In this document: positions 1-9,159 of the stretch, piece after piece
How the letters are laid out: each line of letters opens with the position of its first letter
Position numbering within the stretch: the stretch's first letter is position 1
DNA from: Pseudomonas fluorescens
Lineage (GTDB): Bacteria > Pseudomonadota > Gammaproteobacteria > Pseudomonadales > Pseudomonadaceae
DNA length: 64,000 nucleotides
Assembly: GCF_001307275.1 (NCBI RefSeq)
Contig: NZ_CP012831.1
Coordinates: 3,712,501 to 3,776,500, forward strand
Reading direction: 5' to 3'
Notes under the pieces: generated by a model
What the model was told of the DNA's origin: nothing
The model's database searches: none
What the model saw: the letters and a program-made list of their open reading frames with translations, nothing else
Program-made: the position numbers and the translations under genes

Positions 1-725
1 CCGAACGTATCCTGCAAGCGTTGCGGGGTCAGCACCTCAAGAGGTTTGCCGAGGGCCACCAGCCGGCCCCGTTCCAGTACCGCCAGGCGATCACAGGTTA
101 ACGCCTGGTTCAGGTCGTGCAGGGCGATGACCGTCGTGACGGGTAGCGCTTGCACGACTTTCAGGATGGCGAGCTGATGCTGGATATCCAGGTGATTGGT
201 GGGTTCGTCCAGCAAGAGAATCTGCGGGCGTTGGGCCAGGGCCCGAGCGATGTGAACGCGTTGACGTTCACCGCCGGACAGACTGTGCCAGGTGCGGTTT
301 TTCAAGTGCGCCGCATCGACGTCCCACAGCGCCTGCTGGACGATGGCGGCGTCTTCGTTTGACCACGGACTCAAGGCTGATAGCCACGGCGTTCGGCCCA
401 AGGCAACGGCGTCGAACACGCTGATCGCATCCAGTGTGTCGGCCTGTTGCTCAACCACGGCCAGGGTCTGCGCGACGGTTCGCCGTGCCAGCGTCTTGAG
501 GGGCTGGTTGTTGAGGCGAATGTCGCCCCGACTGGGGGCGCGCACGCCCGCCAGCAGTTTGAGCAGTGTGGATTTTCCCGAACCGTTGGGCCCGACGAGG
601 CCCAGGGTTTCGCCCCGACGGATGTCCAAGTGGATATCGTGCAACAACTCGGCGTCCCGCACCTGGAACCCTAGGGCGGAACAACTCAGCACGGATTCGC
701 CGATGACAGAGGTGACGGCATTCAT
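1..725 (-). CDS. Cobalamin-type ABC transporter ATP-binding protein (3' end outside window)
   Basis: This is the ATPase subunit expected to power import of B12 or another corrinoid (BtuD/FecE family). The visible 241 residues carry Walker A (GPNGSGKST, residues 45-53), the ABC signature LSGGE (149-153) and Walker B with D-loop (LLLDEPTNHLD, 170-180). The start codon overlaps the stop of the permease gene as ATGA, so the two are translationally coupled. The gene runs off the left edge, and family length (about 255 residues) suggests only a few codons are missing. The B12 assignment rests on the riboswitch upstream of the operon; from sequence alone it could equally be a siderophore or heme ATPase. 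Confidence 0.9.
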   Translation of the reverse strand, partial: MNAVTSVIGESVLSCSALGFQVRDAELLHDIHLDIRRGETLGLVGPNGSGKSTLLKLLAGVRAPSRGDIRLNNQPLKTLARRTVAQTLAVVEQQADTLDAISVFDAVALGRTPWLSALSPWSNEDAAIVQQALWDVDAAHLKNRTWHSLSGGERQRVHIARALAQRPQILLLDEPTNHLDIQHQLAILKVVQALPVTTVIALHDLNQALTCDRLAVLERGRLVALGKPLEVLTPQRLQDTF

Positions 726-1738
726 CGGGCATTTCTCCGACCGATCAGGATCAACGCGAACACCGGAGCACCCACCAGTGCAGTGATGACGCCGACCGGG
801 ATGACTTGGCCTTTGATCAGTGTTCGCGAGAAGACATCGGCGGCGATCAGGAACACCGCGCCACCCAACGCACTCGCTGGCAACAGGCGCGCATGCCGGG
901 TACCCAGCAACAAACGCACGGCATGGGGAATGACCAACCCGACGAAACCGATGGAGCCCACAATCGACACCATCACCGCTGTCACCAGTGCCGCGCAGCT
1001 GATCAGCAGAAATTGCACCCGGCGTACCGGAATGCCGAGGGAGGCGGCCGAGTCGGCGCCAAAGGTAAAGGCGTCCAGCGCCCGCCGGTGCCACAGGCAC
1101 ACCGCAAGACCGATCAATGCCACGGGCACCGACAGCCACACCGACGGCCAACGGACCCCACTGAGATTTCCCAGCAACCAGAACATGATGCCGCGCGCTT
1201 GTTCGGAGCTGGCGGACTTGGTAATCAGAAACGCGGTGAGCGCATTGAACAACTGCGAACCGGCAATCCCGGCCAGGATGATCTGCCCGGTGCCAGCGGG
1301 TGAGCGGCTGGCACGGGCCAGCAAAACGACCACGGCGAACGCGGCAACGGCCCCGGCGAAGGCCCCGACCGACAACGAAATCAGCCCCGCCCCAATGCCC
1401 AGCAGCGCCACCAGTACCGCGCCTGTCGAGGCGCCGGCGGAGATGCCGAGCAGGTAAGGATCGGCCAACGGGTTGCGCAACAGCGATTGCAAGATCACCC
1501 CGCAGGTCGCCAGGCCCGCACCGCAGGCCGCCGCCACCAGCGCACGGGTCAGCCGGTAGTTCCAGACGATGCCTTCGTCTATCGGGTCGAGGGCATAACC
1601 TGCGGCCCACAGTTTGTTGGCCAGCACCTGGAACACCACACTCGGCTCGATACTCGTCTCACCGATGGCCACGCCGGCAATCACTGCCAGGAGCAGCGCC
1701 GCCAACGCCAGCAACGTTCGAATCAGCGTCGGAATCAT
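722..1738 (-). CDS. FecCD/BtuC-family ABC transporter permease
   Basis: This 338-residue, strongly hydrophobic protein has about nine to ten predicted membrane helices and the conserved GISAGAS loop near residue 100 of the FecCD/BtuC permeases. Members form the inner-membrane channel for iron-siderophore, heme or cobalamin import. It overlaps by 4 bp (ATGA) both the binding-protein gene upstream and the ATPase gene downstream, so the three form one tightly coupled operon. The cobalamin riboswitch ahead of the operon points to corrinoids as the substrate; that is inference from context. Confidence 0.9.
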   Translation of the reverse strand: MIPTLIRTLLALAALLLAVIAGVAIGETSIEPSVVFQVLANKLWAAGYALDPIDEGIVWNYRLTRALVAAACGAGLATCGVILQSLLRNPLADPYLLGISAGASTGAVLVALLGIGAGLISLSVGAFAGAVAAFAVVVLLARASRSPAGTGQIILAGIAGSQLFNALTAFLITKSASSEQARGIMFWLLGNLSGVRWPSVWLSVPVALIGLAVCLWHRRALDAFTFGADSAASLGIPVRRVQFLLISCAALVTAVMVSIVGSIGFVGLVIPHAVRLLLGTRHARLLPASALGGAVFLIAADVFSRTLIKGQVIPVGVITALVGAPVFALILIGRRNAR

Positions 1739-2748
1739 TTCGGCAGGTCGTAGCCGCTGATGGCCGTCGCCAGGGTTTCCAGGCCGTCGAACATTCTGAT
1801 GCTCGCTTGCATGGCCATCGCATCGAGAATGATGATGCGGTTGTTTTTCACCGCGTCCATATTGCGGGTCACCGGGTCACTGCGCAGGAATTGCAGCTTC
1901 TTTTCATGGTCATCAGCCGGAAAACGTCGGCGATCCATGCGGGCAATGACCAGGAAGGTCGGGTTGGCCTTGGCGATGGTTTCCCAGCCGACGGTCGGCC
2001 ATTCCTCATCGGATTCGACCACGTTGCGCACGCCCAGGGTACTGAGCATGAAGTCAGGAATGCCCTTGTGCCCGGCCACATAGGGATCGATGTCCAGACT
2101 GGCGCTGGAGAACCAGAACAGCGCACTCGTCTGCTTCAGATCCTTGGCCTGCACCGTGGCGATAGACTTCGCCAGGCTGGCCTTGAGTTGGGCGTTCAAC
2201 TGCTGGCCACGCTCCTGTACGTCGAAGATTTCAGCCAACTGGCTGATGCTCTTGTAGATGCTGTCGATGCGAAACGCCTCCAGCCGCGTGCCGTCCGCAC
2301 CGACCAGATTATCCTTGGCTTCGCAATCGGAGGGCATCAGGTAGGTCGGGATCTTCAGTTCGTGAAACTGCTGGCGGGTACCGACCACGCCTTGCGGTCC
2401 GACCATCCATTCCAGTTCCACCGCCACCAGTTGCGGGCGTTTGCCGATCACCGCCTCGAAGCTCGGCTCGTTATCGGCCAGGCGTTCGATCTTGTCGTTC
2501 TGCGCCTTGTATTTCATCTGCACATCGTTGAACCAGAGCGAAGTGCCGACCACCTTGTCGCTCAACCCCATGGCATAGAGCATTTCAGTGCCGGCCTGGC
2601 CGATGGTCACGGCGCGACTGGGCGATTGCTCGAAAGTCAGCGTGCTGCCGCAGTTCTCGAGGGTCAGGGGATAGTGAGTTGGAGCCGCGTGGGCGAGGCT
2701 CGGCAGACCCAGGGCGATGACAAGGGGGGCAAGGCGGGGCAGCAGCAT
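1735..2748 (-). CDS. Periplasmic substrate-binding protein, BtuF-like
   Basis: This is a class III periplasmic binding protein of 337 residues. A signal peptide (MLLPRLAPLVIALGLPSLAHA, cleaved after AHA) is followed by two lobes of the TroA/BtuF fold. It captures the substrate and delivers it to the FecCD-type permease. I chose the start at 2748 because GGAG lies about 8 nt upstream and the signal peptide begins there; a longer reading frame to 2880 would run back toward the riboswitch. It is the first gene of the operon behind the riboswitch, which argues for a corrinoid ligand. Siderophore binding is the alternative. Confidence 0.88.
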   Translation of the reverse strand: MLLPRLAPLVIALGLPSLAHAAPTHYPLTLENCGSTLTFEQSPSRAVTIGQAGTEMLYAMGLSDKVVGTSLWFNDVQMKYKAQNDKIERLADNEPSFEAVIGKRPQLVAVELEWMVGPQGVVGTRQQFHELKIPTYLMPSDCEAKDNLVGADGTRLEAFRIDSIYKSISQLAEIFDVQERGQQLNAQLKASLAKSIATVQAKDLKQTSALFWFSSASLDIDPYVAGHKGIPDFMLSTLGVRNVVESDEEWPTVGWETIAKANPTFLVIARMDRRRFPADDHEKKLQFLRSDPVTRNMDAVKNNRIIILDAMAMQASIRMFDGLETLATAISGYDLPK

Positions 2749-2899
2749 GACGCAAACTCCAGTTGACCGTACACGGAGCAGGGGACGGACTGGAAAACAC
2801 ATCATCGAACGCTGCCGCTGAAGCACTGAAGTGCCGATCGGCCCAGTGACGCGCAACGCAAGGATGCCCTTCCCGGACACCCCGCCGGTTAGTGATTGA

Positions 2900-3070
2900 C
2901 TTGGCCGGCAGGTCTCCTGACTGATGCGTCATCGCCTGGCTCCAGCCTTCCCGGGGTGATCCCAGTGGCCATTGAGGAGCAGGCTCAGCACCTACAGTTG
3001 CGGGGGCAGTTCCGTTTGATGCCATGCGAGGCATCTCGGATTCCCTATTAGTCCCGTGGGGGAACCGGCG
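2900..3070 (-). promoter_or_regulatory. Cobalamin (B12) riboswitch
   Basis: Read on the minus strand, the region carries the family hallmarks in order: ACTAATAGGGAA, then CTGCCCCCGCAACTGTA, then GGCCACTGG, then CCGGGAAGG, and finally the B12 box AGTCAGGAGACCTGCC (about 2922-2903). It ends roughly 150 nt before the binding-protein start. Adenosylcobalamin binding normally shuts down expression of the downstream uptake genes. The right boundary is set by the GGTTCCCCCACGGG segment and is approximate. Confidence 0.93.
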
Positions 3071-3229
3071 ATCGGCATGGTAGTCGATCAGGGTGTTTAT
3101 CACCACTCGCCACTGAGAGGTCTTCTCCTGGCGTCGTACGATTGCGGGAATGATTTTCCGGAGGTGCGGCATAGCGCCGCTTCTTGCTATTCTGGTCGCC
3201 CTCTTCATGGACGAACACTGAGACAAACC

Positions 3230-3673
3230 ATGGCTAACTACACCCCGTCACACATCGGGAAGATATTGCTGGGCCTGCTGTTTGCCCTGATTGGTATCGG
3301 TTTGTTGAGCATTGCCATCAATCTCACGCTTGAGCGACGCGAGTTTCTCGACCGCGCACAGACCGCCGATGGCATCGTCAGCCACTTGAATGCCGGTGGT
3401 TCGCATCCTGAGATCGCCTTCACCACGAGCAGTGGTGAAAAAATCTCCTACCCCCAGGGCGGCTTCATTTTCGGCTATCAGCAGGGTCAGCCGGTGCGGG
3501 TGCATTACCTGCCCGAGCAGCCGGCCAACAGCGCCATCGTCGATGACTTGGCCGCGCTGTGGGGCACTTCCGGGGTCCTGGGTCTTATTGGTCTGGTGTT
3601 CACGCTGGTCGGTCTGGCAAAAGCTATCCGTCAGCGCGGTCGCGGTGCGGTTCATTCACATAAAGGACTTTAA
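3230..3673 (+). CDS. DUF3592-like small membrane protein
   Basis: This 147-residue protein has two predicted membrane helices (about residues 10-31 and 113-135) flanking a soluble domain with the DUF3592 look (YPQGGFIFGYQQGQPVRVHYLP). The start at 3230 begins MANYTPSH; in-frame codons further upstream fall in the divergent riboswitch region and are unlikely to be used. The next gene begins 3 nt after its stop, so the two are probably cotranscribed and may work together. Function is unknown. The domain is commonly found in envelope proteins that lie beside signalling or secretion genes. Confidence 0.75.
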   Translation: MANYTPSHIGKILLGLLFALIGIGLLSIAINLTLERREFLDRAQTADGIVSHLNAGGSHPEIAFTTSSGEKISYPQGGFIFGYQQGQPVRVHYLPEQPANSAIVDDLAALWGTSGVLGLIGLVFTLVGLAKAIRQRGRGAVHSHKGL

Positions 3674-3676
3674 CGT

Positions 3677-4264
3677 ATGAGCTACAACATCCCGATCCCG
3701 GTCAATGAAAGTCGCTGGCAGTATCAGACCGCCAGCGGCGGCGGCCTGACCGTGGTCATGGTGGCGGGCAGCGGCGGTTCGATCATCCTGCGTTCGCCCG
3801 AGGGCGAGGACATCAGCTACCGCTACGGCGGCGTCGGAGTCGGTGCCGGATTTGGCGCGCGGCTGCCGCGTTTCGGCAAGATCAATATCCAGATCAAGGG
3901 CAAGGGTGTGGCTGCGGCCGGCGCGGCGGAGGCGTTTCCCAGCACCGGCAAGGTGTTTGTCAGCGATGCCTTGGTCGCTCGCGACCTGACCAGTGACGAC
4001 ATCACCGGACCTTGCATGTACACCGAAGTAGGGGTGGGCCTGGGAATCGGCGGCTCGGCCACGGCGCTGTTGTTCGGGCTTGATCCCAAGTTGCTGGCGT
4101 TGTCGATGGCACTGAATTCCAACCCGGCGACCTCGCTCATCGCTTCCACCCTGGTCAACCAGCGGCTGGCGAAGTCGGCCAAGGGGGCGGTGGTCATGGC
4201 CGGTATAAACGCTGGCCTGCAGGCCGGTGGCGGCGCTGCGATTTACATAGGCTATCTGTTCTAG
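3677..4264 (+). CDS. Glycine/alanine-rich protein of unknown function
   Basis: This 195-residue protein was not recognised. The N-terminal half is glycine-rich and beta-like, with YRYGGVGVGAG. The C-terminal half has hydrophobic, alanine/glycine-rich stretches (GLGIGGSATALLFGL; AVVMAGINAGLQAGGGAA) that could be membrane-active or form an elastic fold. No signal peptide is visible. It lies 3 nt behind the DUF3592-like gene and is followed by repeat arrays, so the pair forms an isolated two-gene unit. A membrane-inserted effector or structural protein is possible but not shown. Confidence 0.7.
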   Translation: MSYNIPIPVNESRWQYQTASGGGLTVVMVAGSGGSIILRSPEGEDISYRYGGVGVGAGFGARLPRFGKINIQIKGKGVAAAGAAEAFPSTGKVFVSDALVARDLTSDDITGPCMYTEVGVGLGIGGSATALLFGLDPKLLALSMALNSNPATSLIASTLVNQRLAKSAKGAVVMAGINAGLQAGGGAAIYIGYLF

Positions 4265-5050
4265 TCGGATTGTGGAGTAATGCCACGGCTATCCCGGCAT
4301 GCATGCCGGGATGCCCACTCCACAATGCCTGCGTTCGGCCAGCGTGGTTAACGGGGCGCCCCAGATCAAGATCAAAAGCGAGGCGGCCTGACAGCCGGCC
4401 TGGCTCTCCCGCTCGTACACCTGTCAGATCTGTGGGAGCAAAGCTTGCTCGCGAGGCGGCCTTATAGCCGACCTGGCTCTTCCGGTCCTAGTGCGATCCC
4501 ATTGTGGGAGCGAGCTTGCTCGCGAAGACGGCGGTACATCCAACGCTGATGCAAGCTGATCCACCGCTATCGCGAGCAAGCTTTGCTCCCACAGGGATTT
4601 GCAGTGGCCGAAAATCTGTAGATCGTCACCGACCCAATGTGTGCGAGCTTGCTCTCGAAGGCGAGGGCACATTCAACGCAGATGCAAGCTGATCCACTGC
4701 TATCGCGAGCAAGCTTTGCTCCCACAGGGATTTGCAGTGGCCGAAAATCTGTAGATCGTCACCGACCCAATGTGTGCGAGCTTGCTCTCGAAGGCGAGGG
4801 CACATTCAACGCAGATGCAAGCTGATCCACTGCTATCGCGAGCAAGCTTTGCTCCCACAGGGATTTGCAGTGGCCGCAAATCTGTAGATCGTTCCCGATC
4901 CAGTGTGGGAGCGAGCTTGCTCGCGATGACGGTGGTTCAGTTACATAAATGCCGGAGGGAGGGCATGCCGAGCCCTAGCGAGGCACCGAGTGGCGGCCAC
5001 ACTGAATGGATTCTGGAAATCGAGGCATGCATCAGGTCCAGTCATGCACA
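4265..5050. repeat. Gene-free repeat region with REP palindromes
   Basis: There is no credible gene here. The stretch holds at least seven copies or half-copies of the Pseudomonas REP-type core (GTGGGAGC..AGCTTGCTCGCGA), for example at 4432-4456, 4503-4525 and 4901-4927. About 100 bp next to the MFS gene remain unexplained. Short reading frames in this region are translations of the repeats. Confidence 0.85.
4551..4942. repeat. Tandem repeat, 133-bp unit, about three copies
   Basis: The marker GCAAGCTGATCCAC starts at 4551, 4684 and 4817, exactly 133 bp apart. Each unit contains one REP palindrome half (TATCGCGAGCAAGCTTTGCTCCCACAGG), a TTTGCAGTGGCCG spacer and a diverged inverted half (TGTGCGAGCTTGCTCTCGAAGG). 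Copies 1 and 2 are nearly identical. Copy 3 diverges into a canonical REP half at its end. The array looks like a recent amplification of a REP pair. Confidence 0.93.
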
Positions 5051-6259
5051 TCACTGGAAGGTGATTTCGTGACCAGTTGCAGACGAAGCGCGCAGTGTAC
5101 GCAGCCCTGTAAACACTATCAGCACCATGGCCAGGCCCGCGACAATCGCGACGCCGAACCCAGCCTGGGCGCCACAGGCGTCGATGACCAAGCCCGCCAA
5201 TACGCCGCCGAGCGCTACGCCAATGCTGACGCCGGTCGACATCCACGTAAACCCTTCGGTGATCCTGGAAGGCGGAACAATCATCGTACCGAGATTCATG
5301 ATGATGACCATCGTTGGCGCAAACGACATGCCTGCCAAAAATAGCATTCCGGAAAGGACATAGACGTTCGGTGAAAGAATGGGCAACACAGCAGTGACCG
5401 CCGTTACCAGCGAGCCGATAAAAAACTGCTGATCAATCGGCCTGGAAGCCCTTAAGGCGCCGAACGTCAGGCCAGCGATCAGTGAGCCGAGGGCATAGGT
5501 TGCCAGGATGAAGCTGGCAGACGCCGGCCAGCCCTGTGCGTTGGCGAAGGCGACAACCGCCACGTCAACGGATCCTCCAATGACGCCCATCGCCAACAGT
5601 GCCAGCACGATGGTAGGAACGCCGGGGATAAGCAAGGCCGACCCTGTACTCCTCGCCGTGCCCACGACCACCTTCGGTTCCGTCTGCCGCTGCATGAGAA
5701 ACGCCGTCACGCCGACTATCAACAACAAGACCGCAGCAAGGGGCCCGGCTTGGGCGAAAAAACTGATGCTCAAACCAATGGCAAGTGGTGGGCCGATGAC
5801 AAAGGCCAGTTCAGTTATAACGGTATCCAGGGAAAAGGCTGTGTGTAGCTGTGGCTTGCCACGGAAAAGTTGTATCCAGCGTGCCCTTATCATGGCGGGC
5901 ATGCTTGGCATCGTGCCCGCCAATGCCGCGAGAATGAACAGCAATGTGACCGGAGCGCTCATATACACGGCAATGATCAGCGCGAGCAGCATACTGGTGC
6001 TGAAGGCCGCCAAAGGCGGCAGAACCCGGCGTTGCCCCCGCCGGTCGACAAGTTTCGATACTTGCGGACCGATAAGCGCAGTCGCCAGGGTATAAGTACC
6101 GGCGACCGCGCCTGCCAGCCAATAAAGTCCTGTCTGCTGCACCAGCATGGTGATGATGCCAATGCCGATCATTGCCTGTGGCAGACGGGCAATGGCGCTC
6201 GTAATCACTAGCCCGATGGCGCCCGGGGCGGAGAAAAGTTCGCGGTAGGGGTTTGCCAT
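5051..6259 (-). CDS. MFS transporter
   Basis: This 402-residue integral membrane protein has twelve predicted helices and the loop 2-3 signature in the form VSKLVDRRGQRRVL, typical of major facilitator drug or metabolite exporters. The start at 6259 (MANPYREL) is preceded by AAGGAAG. Substrate cannot be read from sequence. It stands alone between the tandem-repeat array and the ychF terminator, outside the conserved housekeeping block, so it may be an accessory insertion at this locus. Confidence 0.85.
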   Translation of the reverse strand: MANPYRELFSAPGAIGLVITSAIARLPQAMIGIGIITMLVQQTGLYWLAGAVAGTYTLATALIGPQVSKLVDRRGQRRVLPPLAAFSTSMLLALIIAVYMSAPVTLLFILAALAGTMPSMPAMIRARWIQLFRGKPQLHTAFSLDTVITELAFVIGPPLAIGLSISFFAQAGPLAAVLLLIVGVTAFLMQRQTEPKVVVGTARSTGSALLIPGVPTIVLALLAMGVIGGSVDVAVVAFANAQGWPASASFILATYALGSLIAGLTFGALRASRPIDQQFFIGSLVTAVTAVLPILSPNVYVLSGMLFLAGMSFAPTMVIIMNLGTMIVPPSRITEGFTWMSTGVSIGVALGGVLAGLVIDACGAQAGFGVAIVAGLAMVLIVFTGLRTLRASSATGHEITFQ

Positions 6260-6476
6260 GATGCTTCCTTTATCATGTGACACTGATGAATAACCCGCTG
6301 CCTGTGACACAAACTGATGGGACGGCAAACCGGCGGCTGGTCATTTGAGCACGCCTGCGAATGGGCCGTTGCACGTTATTTGGGCAGGCCAGTTATTCAA
6401 GCAAACGAAGCCCAGGCGGAGGCGGGCGACGGATTGATATCGGACGGTTCTGGATTGCAATGAGATGCTCCAACGC

Positions 6477-6513
6477 AAAAGCCCCGCATCGCGGGGCGAT
6501 AACGGGGCTTTTT
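6477..6513 (-). terminator. Rho-independent terminator after ychF
   Basis: AAAAGCCCCG...CGGGGCTTTTT forms a GC-rich stem with A and T tracts on both sides. An internal CCCCGCATCGCGGGG hairpin competes with the outer stem. It lies 28 bp beyond the ychF stop and could work in both directions. Confidence 0.8.
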
Positions 6514-6540
6514 GGATACTGCGTGGAGCGGCGTGGCGGG

Positions 6541-7641
6541 TTAGACGTTAAAGCGGAAGTGCATCACGTCGCCATCCTTGACGATGTATTCCTTGCCTTC
6601 CAGACGCCACTTGCCGGCTTCCTTGGCGCCCGCTTCGCCCTTGTACTGGATGAAATCCGAGTAGGCGATGACTTCGGCGCGGATGAAGCCTTTTTCGAAG
6701 TCAGTGTGGATCACACCGGCGGCTTGCGGTGCGGTGGCACCCACGCGGACGGTCCAGGCGCGCACTTCTTCGACACCGGCGGTGAAGTAGGTCTGCAGGT
6801 GGAGCATCTCGTAGCCGGCGCGGATCACGCGGTTCAGGCCAGGCTCTTCCAGGCCCAGGGCCTCGAGGAACATGTCTTTCTCTTCACCGTCGTCCAGCTC
6901 GGCGATTTCCGCTTCGATCTTGTTGCAGACCGGAACGACCATGGCGCCTTCTTCCTCGGCAATGGCCTTGACCACGTCCAGGTGCGGGTTGTTCTCGAAA
7001 CCGTCTTCAGCGACGTTGGCGATGTACATGACCGGTTTGGTGGTCAACAGGTGGAAGCCCTTAATCACCAACTTCTCGTCGGTGCTCATGTTCTTCATCA
7101 GGCTGCGTGCAGGCTTGCCTTCGGTGAAGTGGGCGATCAATTGTTCCAGCAGGCCTTTCTGGACGACCGCGTCCTTGTCGCCGCCCTTGGCGTTGCGGGC
7201 AACTTTCTGCAGTTGTTTTTCGCAGCTGTCGAGGTCAGCGAAAATCAGTTCCAGGTCGATGATTTCGATGTCGCGTTTCGGGTCGACGCTGTTGGAGACG
7301 TGAATCACGTTCTCGTCTTCGAAGCAGCGCACCACGTGGGCGATTGCATCGGTTTCACGGATGTTGGCCAGGAACTTGTTGCCCAGGCCTTCGCCTTTCG
7401 ACGCGCCAGCCACCAGGCCTGCGATGTCGACGAATTCCATGGTGGTCGGCAGGATGCGCTTGGGGTTGACGATAGCCGCCAAGGCTTCCAGGCGCGGATC
7501 GGGCATCGGCACGATGCCGCTGTTCGGCTCGATGGTGCAGAAGGGGAAGTTCTCGGCCGCGATACCGGATTTGGTCAGGGCGTTGAACAGGGTGGACTTG
7601 CCGACGTTAGGCAGGCCGACGATGCCGCAATTGAATCCCAT
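6541..7641 (-). CDS. ychF: Redox-regulated ATPase/GTPase YchF
   Basis: This 366-residue protein is the universally conserved Obg-like P-loop NTPase that prefers ATP, associates with ribosomes and modulates stress responses. G1 is GLPNVGKST (residues 9-17). The DxxG motif (DIAGLV), a coiled-coil helical insert (around residues 130-200) and the C-terminal TGS domain (ending [16 protein letters not shown]) are all present. It is downstream of pth with a 22-bp gap, the usual gammaproteobacterial pair, and is followed by a strong terminator. Confidence 0.98.
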   Translation of the reverse strand: MGFNCGIVGLPNVGKSTLFNALTKSGIAAENFPFCTIEPNSGIVPMPDPRLEALAAIVNPKRILPTTMEFVDIAGLVAGASKGEGLGNKFLANIRETDAIAHVVRCFEDENVIHVSNSVDPKRDIEIIDLELIFADLDSCEKQLQKVARNAKGGDKDAVVQKGLLEQLIAHFTEGKPARSLMKNMSTDEKLVIKGFHLLTTKPVMYIANVAEDGFENNPHLDVVKAIAEEEGAMVVPVCNKIEAEIAELDDGEEKDMFLEALGLEEPGLNRVIRAGYEMLHLQTYFTAGVEEVRAWTVRVGATAPQAAGVIHTDFEKGFIRAEVIAYSDFIQYKGEAGAKEAGKWRLEGKEYIVKDGDVMHFRFNV

Positions 7642-7663
7642 GGTGTTTCCCCTCGGATAAGTG

Positions 7664-8248
7664 TCAGGCCTTCTGGCTGTGCAGGTTTTTCATCGCGCGG
7701 TTCCATTCACCGGCGAGGATATCCGGCAGCACGCCGAGGGCAAAGTCGATGCTGGCATCGAGTTTTTCCTGTTCGGCGCGAGGCGCACGACCCAGGACAA
7801 AGTTAGAAACCATACTGGCAACGCCCGGGTGGCCGATGCCAAGCCGCAGGCGGTGAAAGGTATTCTGATTACCCAGTTGCGCGATGATGTCGCGCAACCC
7901 GTTGTGACCGCCATGGCCGCCGCCTTGCTTGAGCTTGGCAACGCCCGGAGGCAGGTCGAGTTCGTCGTGGGCCACCAGGATTTCTTCAGGCTTGATGCGA
8001 AAGAAACCGGCCAATGCCGCCACGGCCTGGCCGCTGCGGTTCATGTAGGTGGTGGGGATCAACAGGCGAACATCCTGACCCTGGTGCGAGAAGCGCCCGG
8101 TCAGGCCGAAATACTTGCGATCGGCCGCGAGGCTGACGCCTTGTGCGTGCGCGATGCGCTCAACAAAAAGGGCCCCTGCGTTATGCCGGGTCTGTTCGTA
8201 TTCAGCGCCTGGATTTCCCAGGCCAACGATCAGTTTAATGGCAGTCAC
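7664..8248 (-). CDS. pth: Peptidyl-tRNA hydrolase
   Basis: This 194-residue enzyme releases tRNA from peptidyl-tRNA that drops off the ribosome. Signatures are [18 protein letters not shown] (catalytic His at residue 22), [10 protein letters not shown] and HDELDLPPG, with GGHGGHNGL following. The length matches the family. It lies between rplY and ychF in the standard order, all on the minus strand. Confidence 0.98.
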   Translation of the reverse strand: MTAIKLIVGLGNPGAEYEQTRHNAGALFVERIAHAQGVSLAADRKYFGLTGRFSHQGQDVRLLIPTTYMNRSGQAVAALAGFFRIKPEEILVAHDELDLPPGVAKLKQGGGHGGHNGLRDIIAQLGNQNTFHRLRLGIGHPGVASMVSNFVLGRAPRAEQEKLDASIDFALGVLPDILAGEWNRAMKNLHSQKA

Positions 8249-8414
8249 GATAGGGGCCCTTCCTGGAGTGTGGATAACAATGTCGCAATCAGGCGGTGTT
8301 GCGACAGTGGACGAAAATGGCGGATTTACCGTTAAGTAAACTTCGCGTTCTCGCCCGCTGTCTCGCTACGTTCCAGTCCGCGATGTTTCCGGTCACTCCG
8401 GCGACAGAGTGAAA

Positions 8415-9017
8415 TTACTCTGCAGCGCCTTCTTCAGTGGCTTCTGGAGCAACACGTGGAGCGTGGACGTTGGCAACAGCCTTGTCATCGCCGTGTGCCA
8501 GAGCAACAAACTCAACGCCTTTAGGAGCCTTGAGGTCGGACAGGTGAATGATCGTGCCGACTTCGGCGTCAGCCAGGTCGACTTCGATGAATTCAGGCAG
8601 GTCTTTCGGCAGGCAGGAAACTTCCAGCTCGGAAGTCACGTGCGAGATCTCGCCGCCTTTCTTGACCGGAGCAGCTTCGTTGATGAAGTGCACTGGAACA
8701 ACAGCAGTCAGCTTCTGACCGGCAACAACGCGGACGAAGTCAGCGTGCATCACGTGGCCTTTGGCCGGGTGACGCTGCAGGGCTTTGATCACGACGTTTT
8801 GCTTGGTGCCGCCAACGTTCAGCTCGATGATGTGGCTGTAGGCCGCTTCGTTTTCGAGCAGTTTGGCAACTTCTTTGGCCAGCATGCTGATGGACTCAGG
8901 GGCTTTGTCGCCACCGTAGACTACAGCTGGAACCAGGCTTGCGAGACGACGCAGGCGGCGGCTCGCACCTTTCCCCAGGTCGGAACGCACTTCAGCATTC
9001 AGAGTAAAATCGTTCAT
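8415..9017 (-). CDS. rplY: 50S ribosomal protein L25 (Ctc type)
   Basis: This 200-residue protein has the N-terminal L25 5S-rRNA-binding domain ([22 protein letters not shown]) and the longer C-terminal TL5/Ctc domain. The start MNDFTLNAE at 9017 fits the family; the longer frame to 9083 would run into the prs terminator. It sits between prs and pth. Confidence 0.97.
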   Translation of the reverse strand: MNDFTLNAEVRSDLGKGASRRLRRLASLVPAVVYGGDKAPESISMLAKEVAKLLENEAAYSHIIELNVGGTKQNVVIKALQRHPAKGHVMHADFVRVVAGQKLTAVVPVHFINEAAPVKKGGEISHVTSELEVSCLPKDLPEFIEVDLADAEVGTIIHLSDLKAPKGVEFVALAHGDDKAVANVHAPRVAPEATEEGAAE

Positions 9018-9081
9018 GTTGTATCTCCAAAATAGCCATGACCGAGTGACGTTTGCGACCAGCGTCAGGCACGGTATGGGC

Positions 9082-9127
9082 AAAAAAGCCCCGCCCCGAC
9101 AGGTGATGTCGGGGCGGGGCGCTTTTC
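9082..9127 (-). terminator. Terminator after prs
   Basis: A long stem, GCCCCGCCCCGACA-loop-TGTCGGGGCGGGGC, is followed on the minus strand by a T run. It sits between the prs stop and the rplY start, so rplY probably has its own promoter or depends on read-through. Confidence 0.9.
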
Positions 9128-9159
9128 GTCAACGAGATGTCCTGGGAAGGGCAGGGCCC

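Noticed and set aside
2900..3070. Link between the B12 riboswitch and the light regulator
   Set aside because: The MerR protein lacks B12-binding motifs and lies 20 kb away; I found no sequence support.
4504..5072. Three successive plus-strand frames with almost the same 60-residue peptide
   Set aside because: They are translations of the 133-bp tandem repeat and have no ribosome site.
6361..7806. Long plus-strand frame opposite ychF
   Set aside because: It is the antisense shadow of ychF, which has clear P-loop and TGS motifs.
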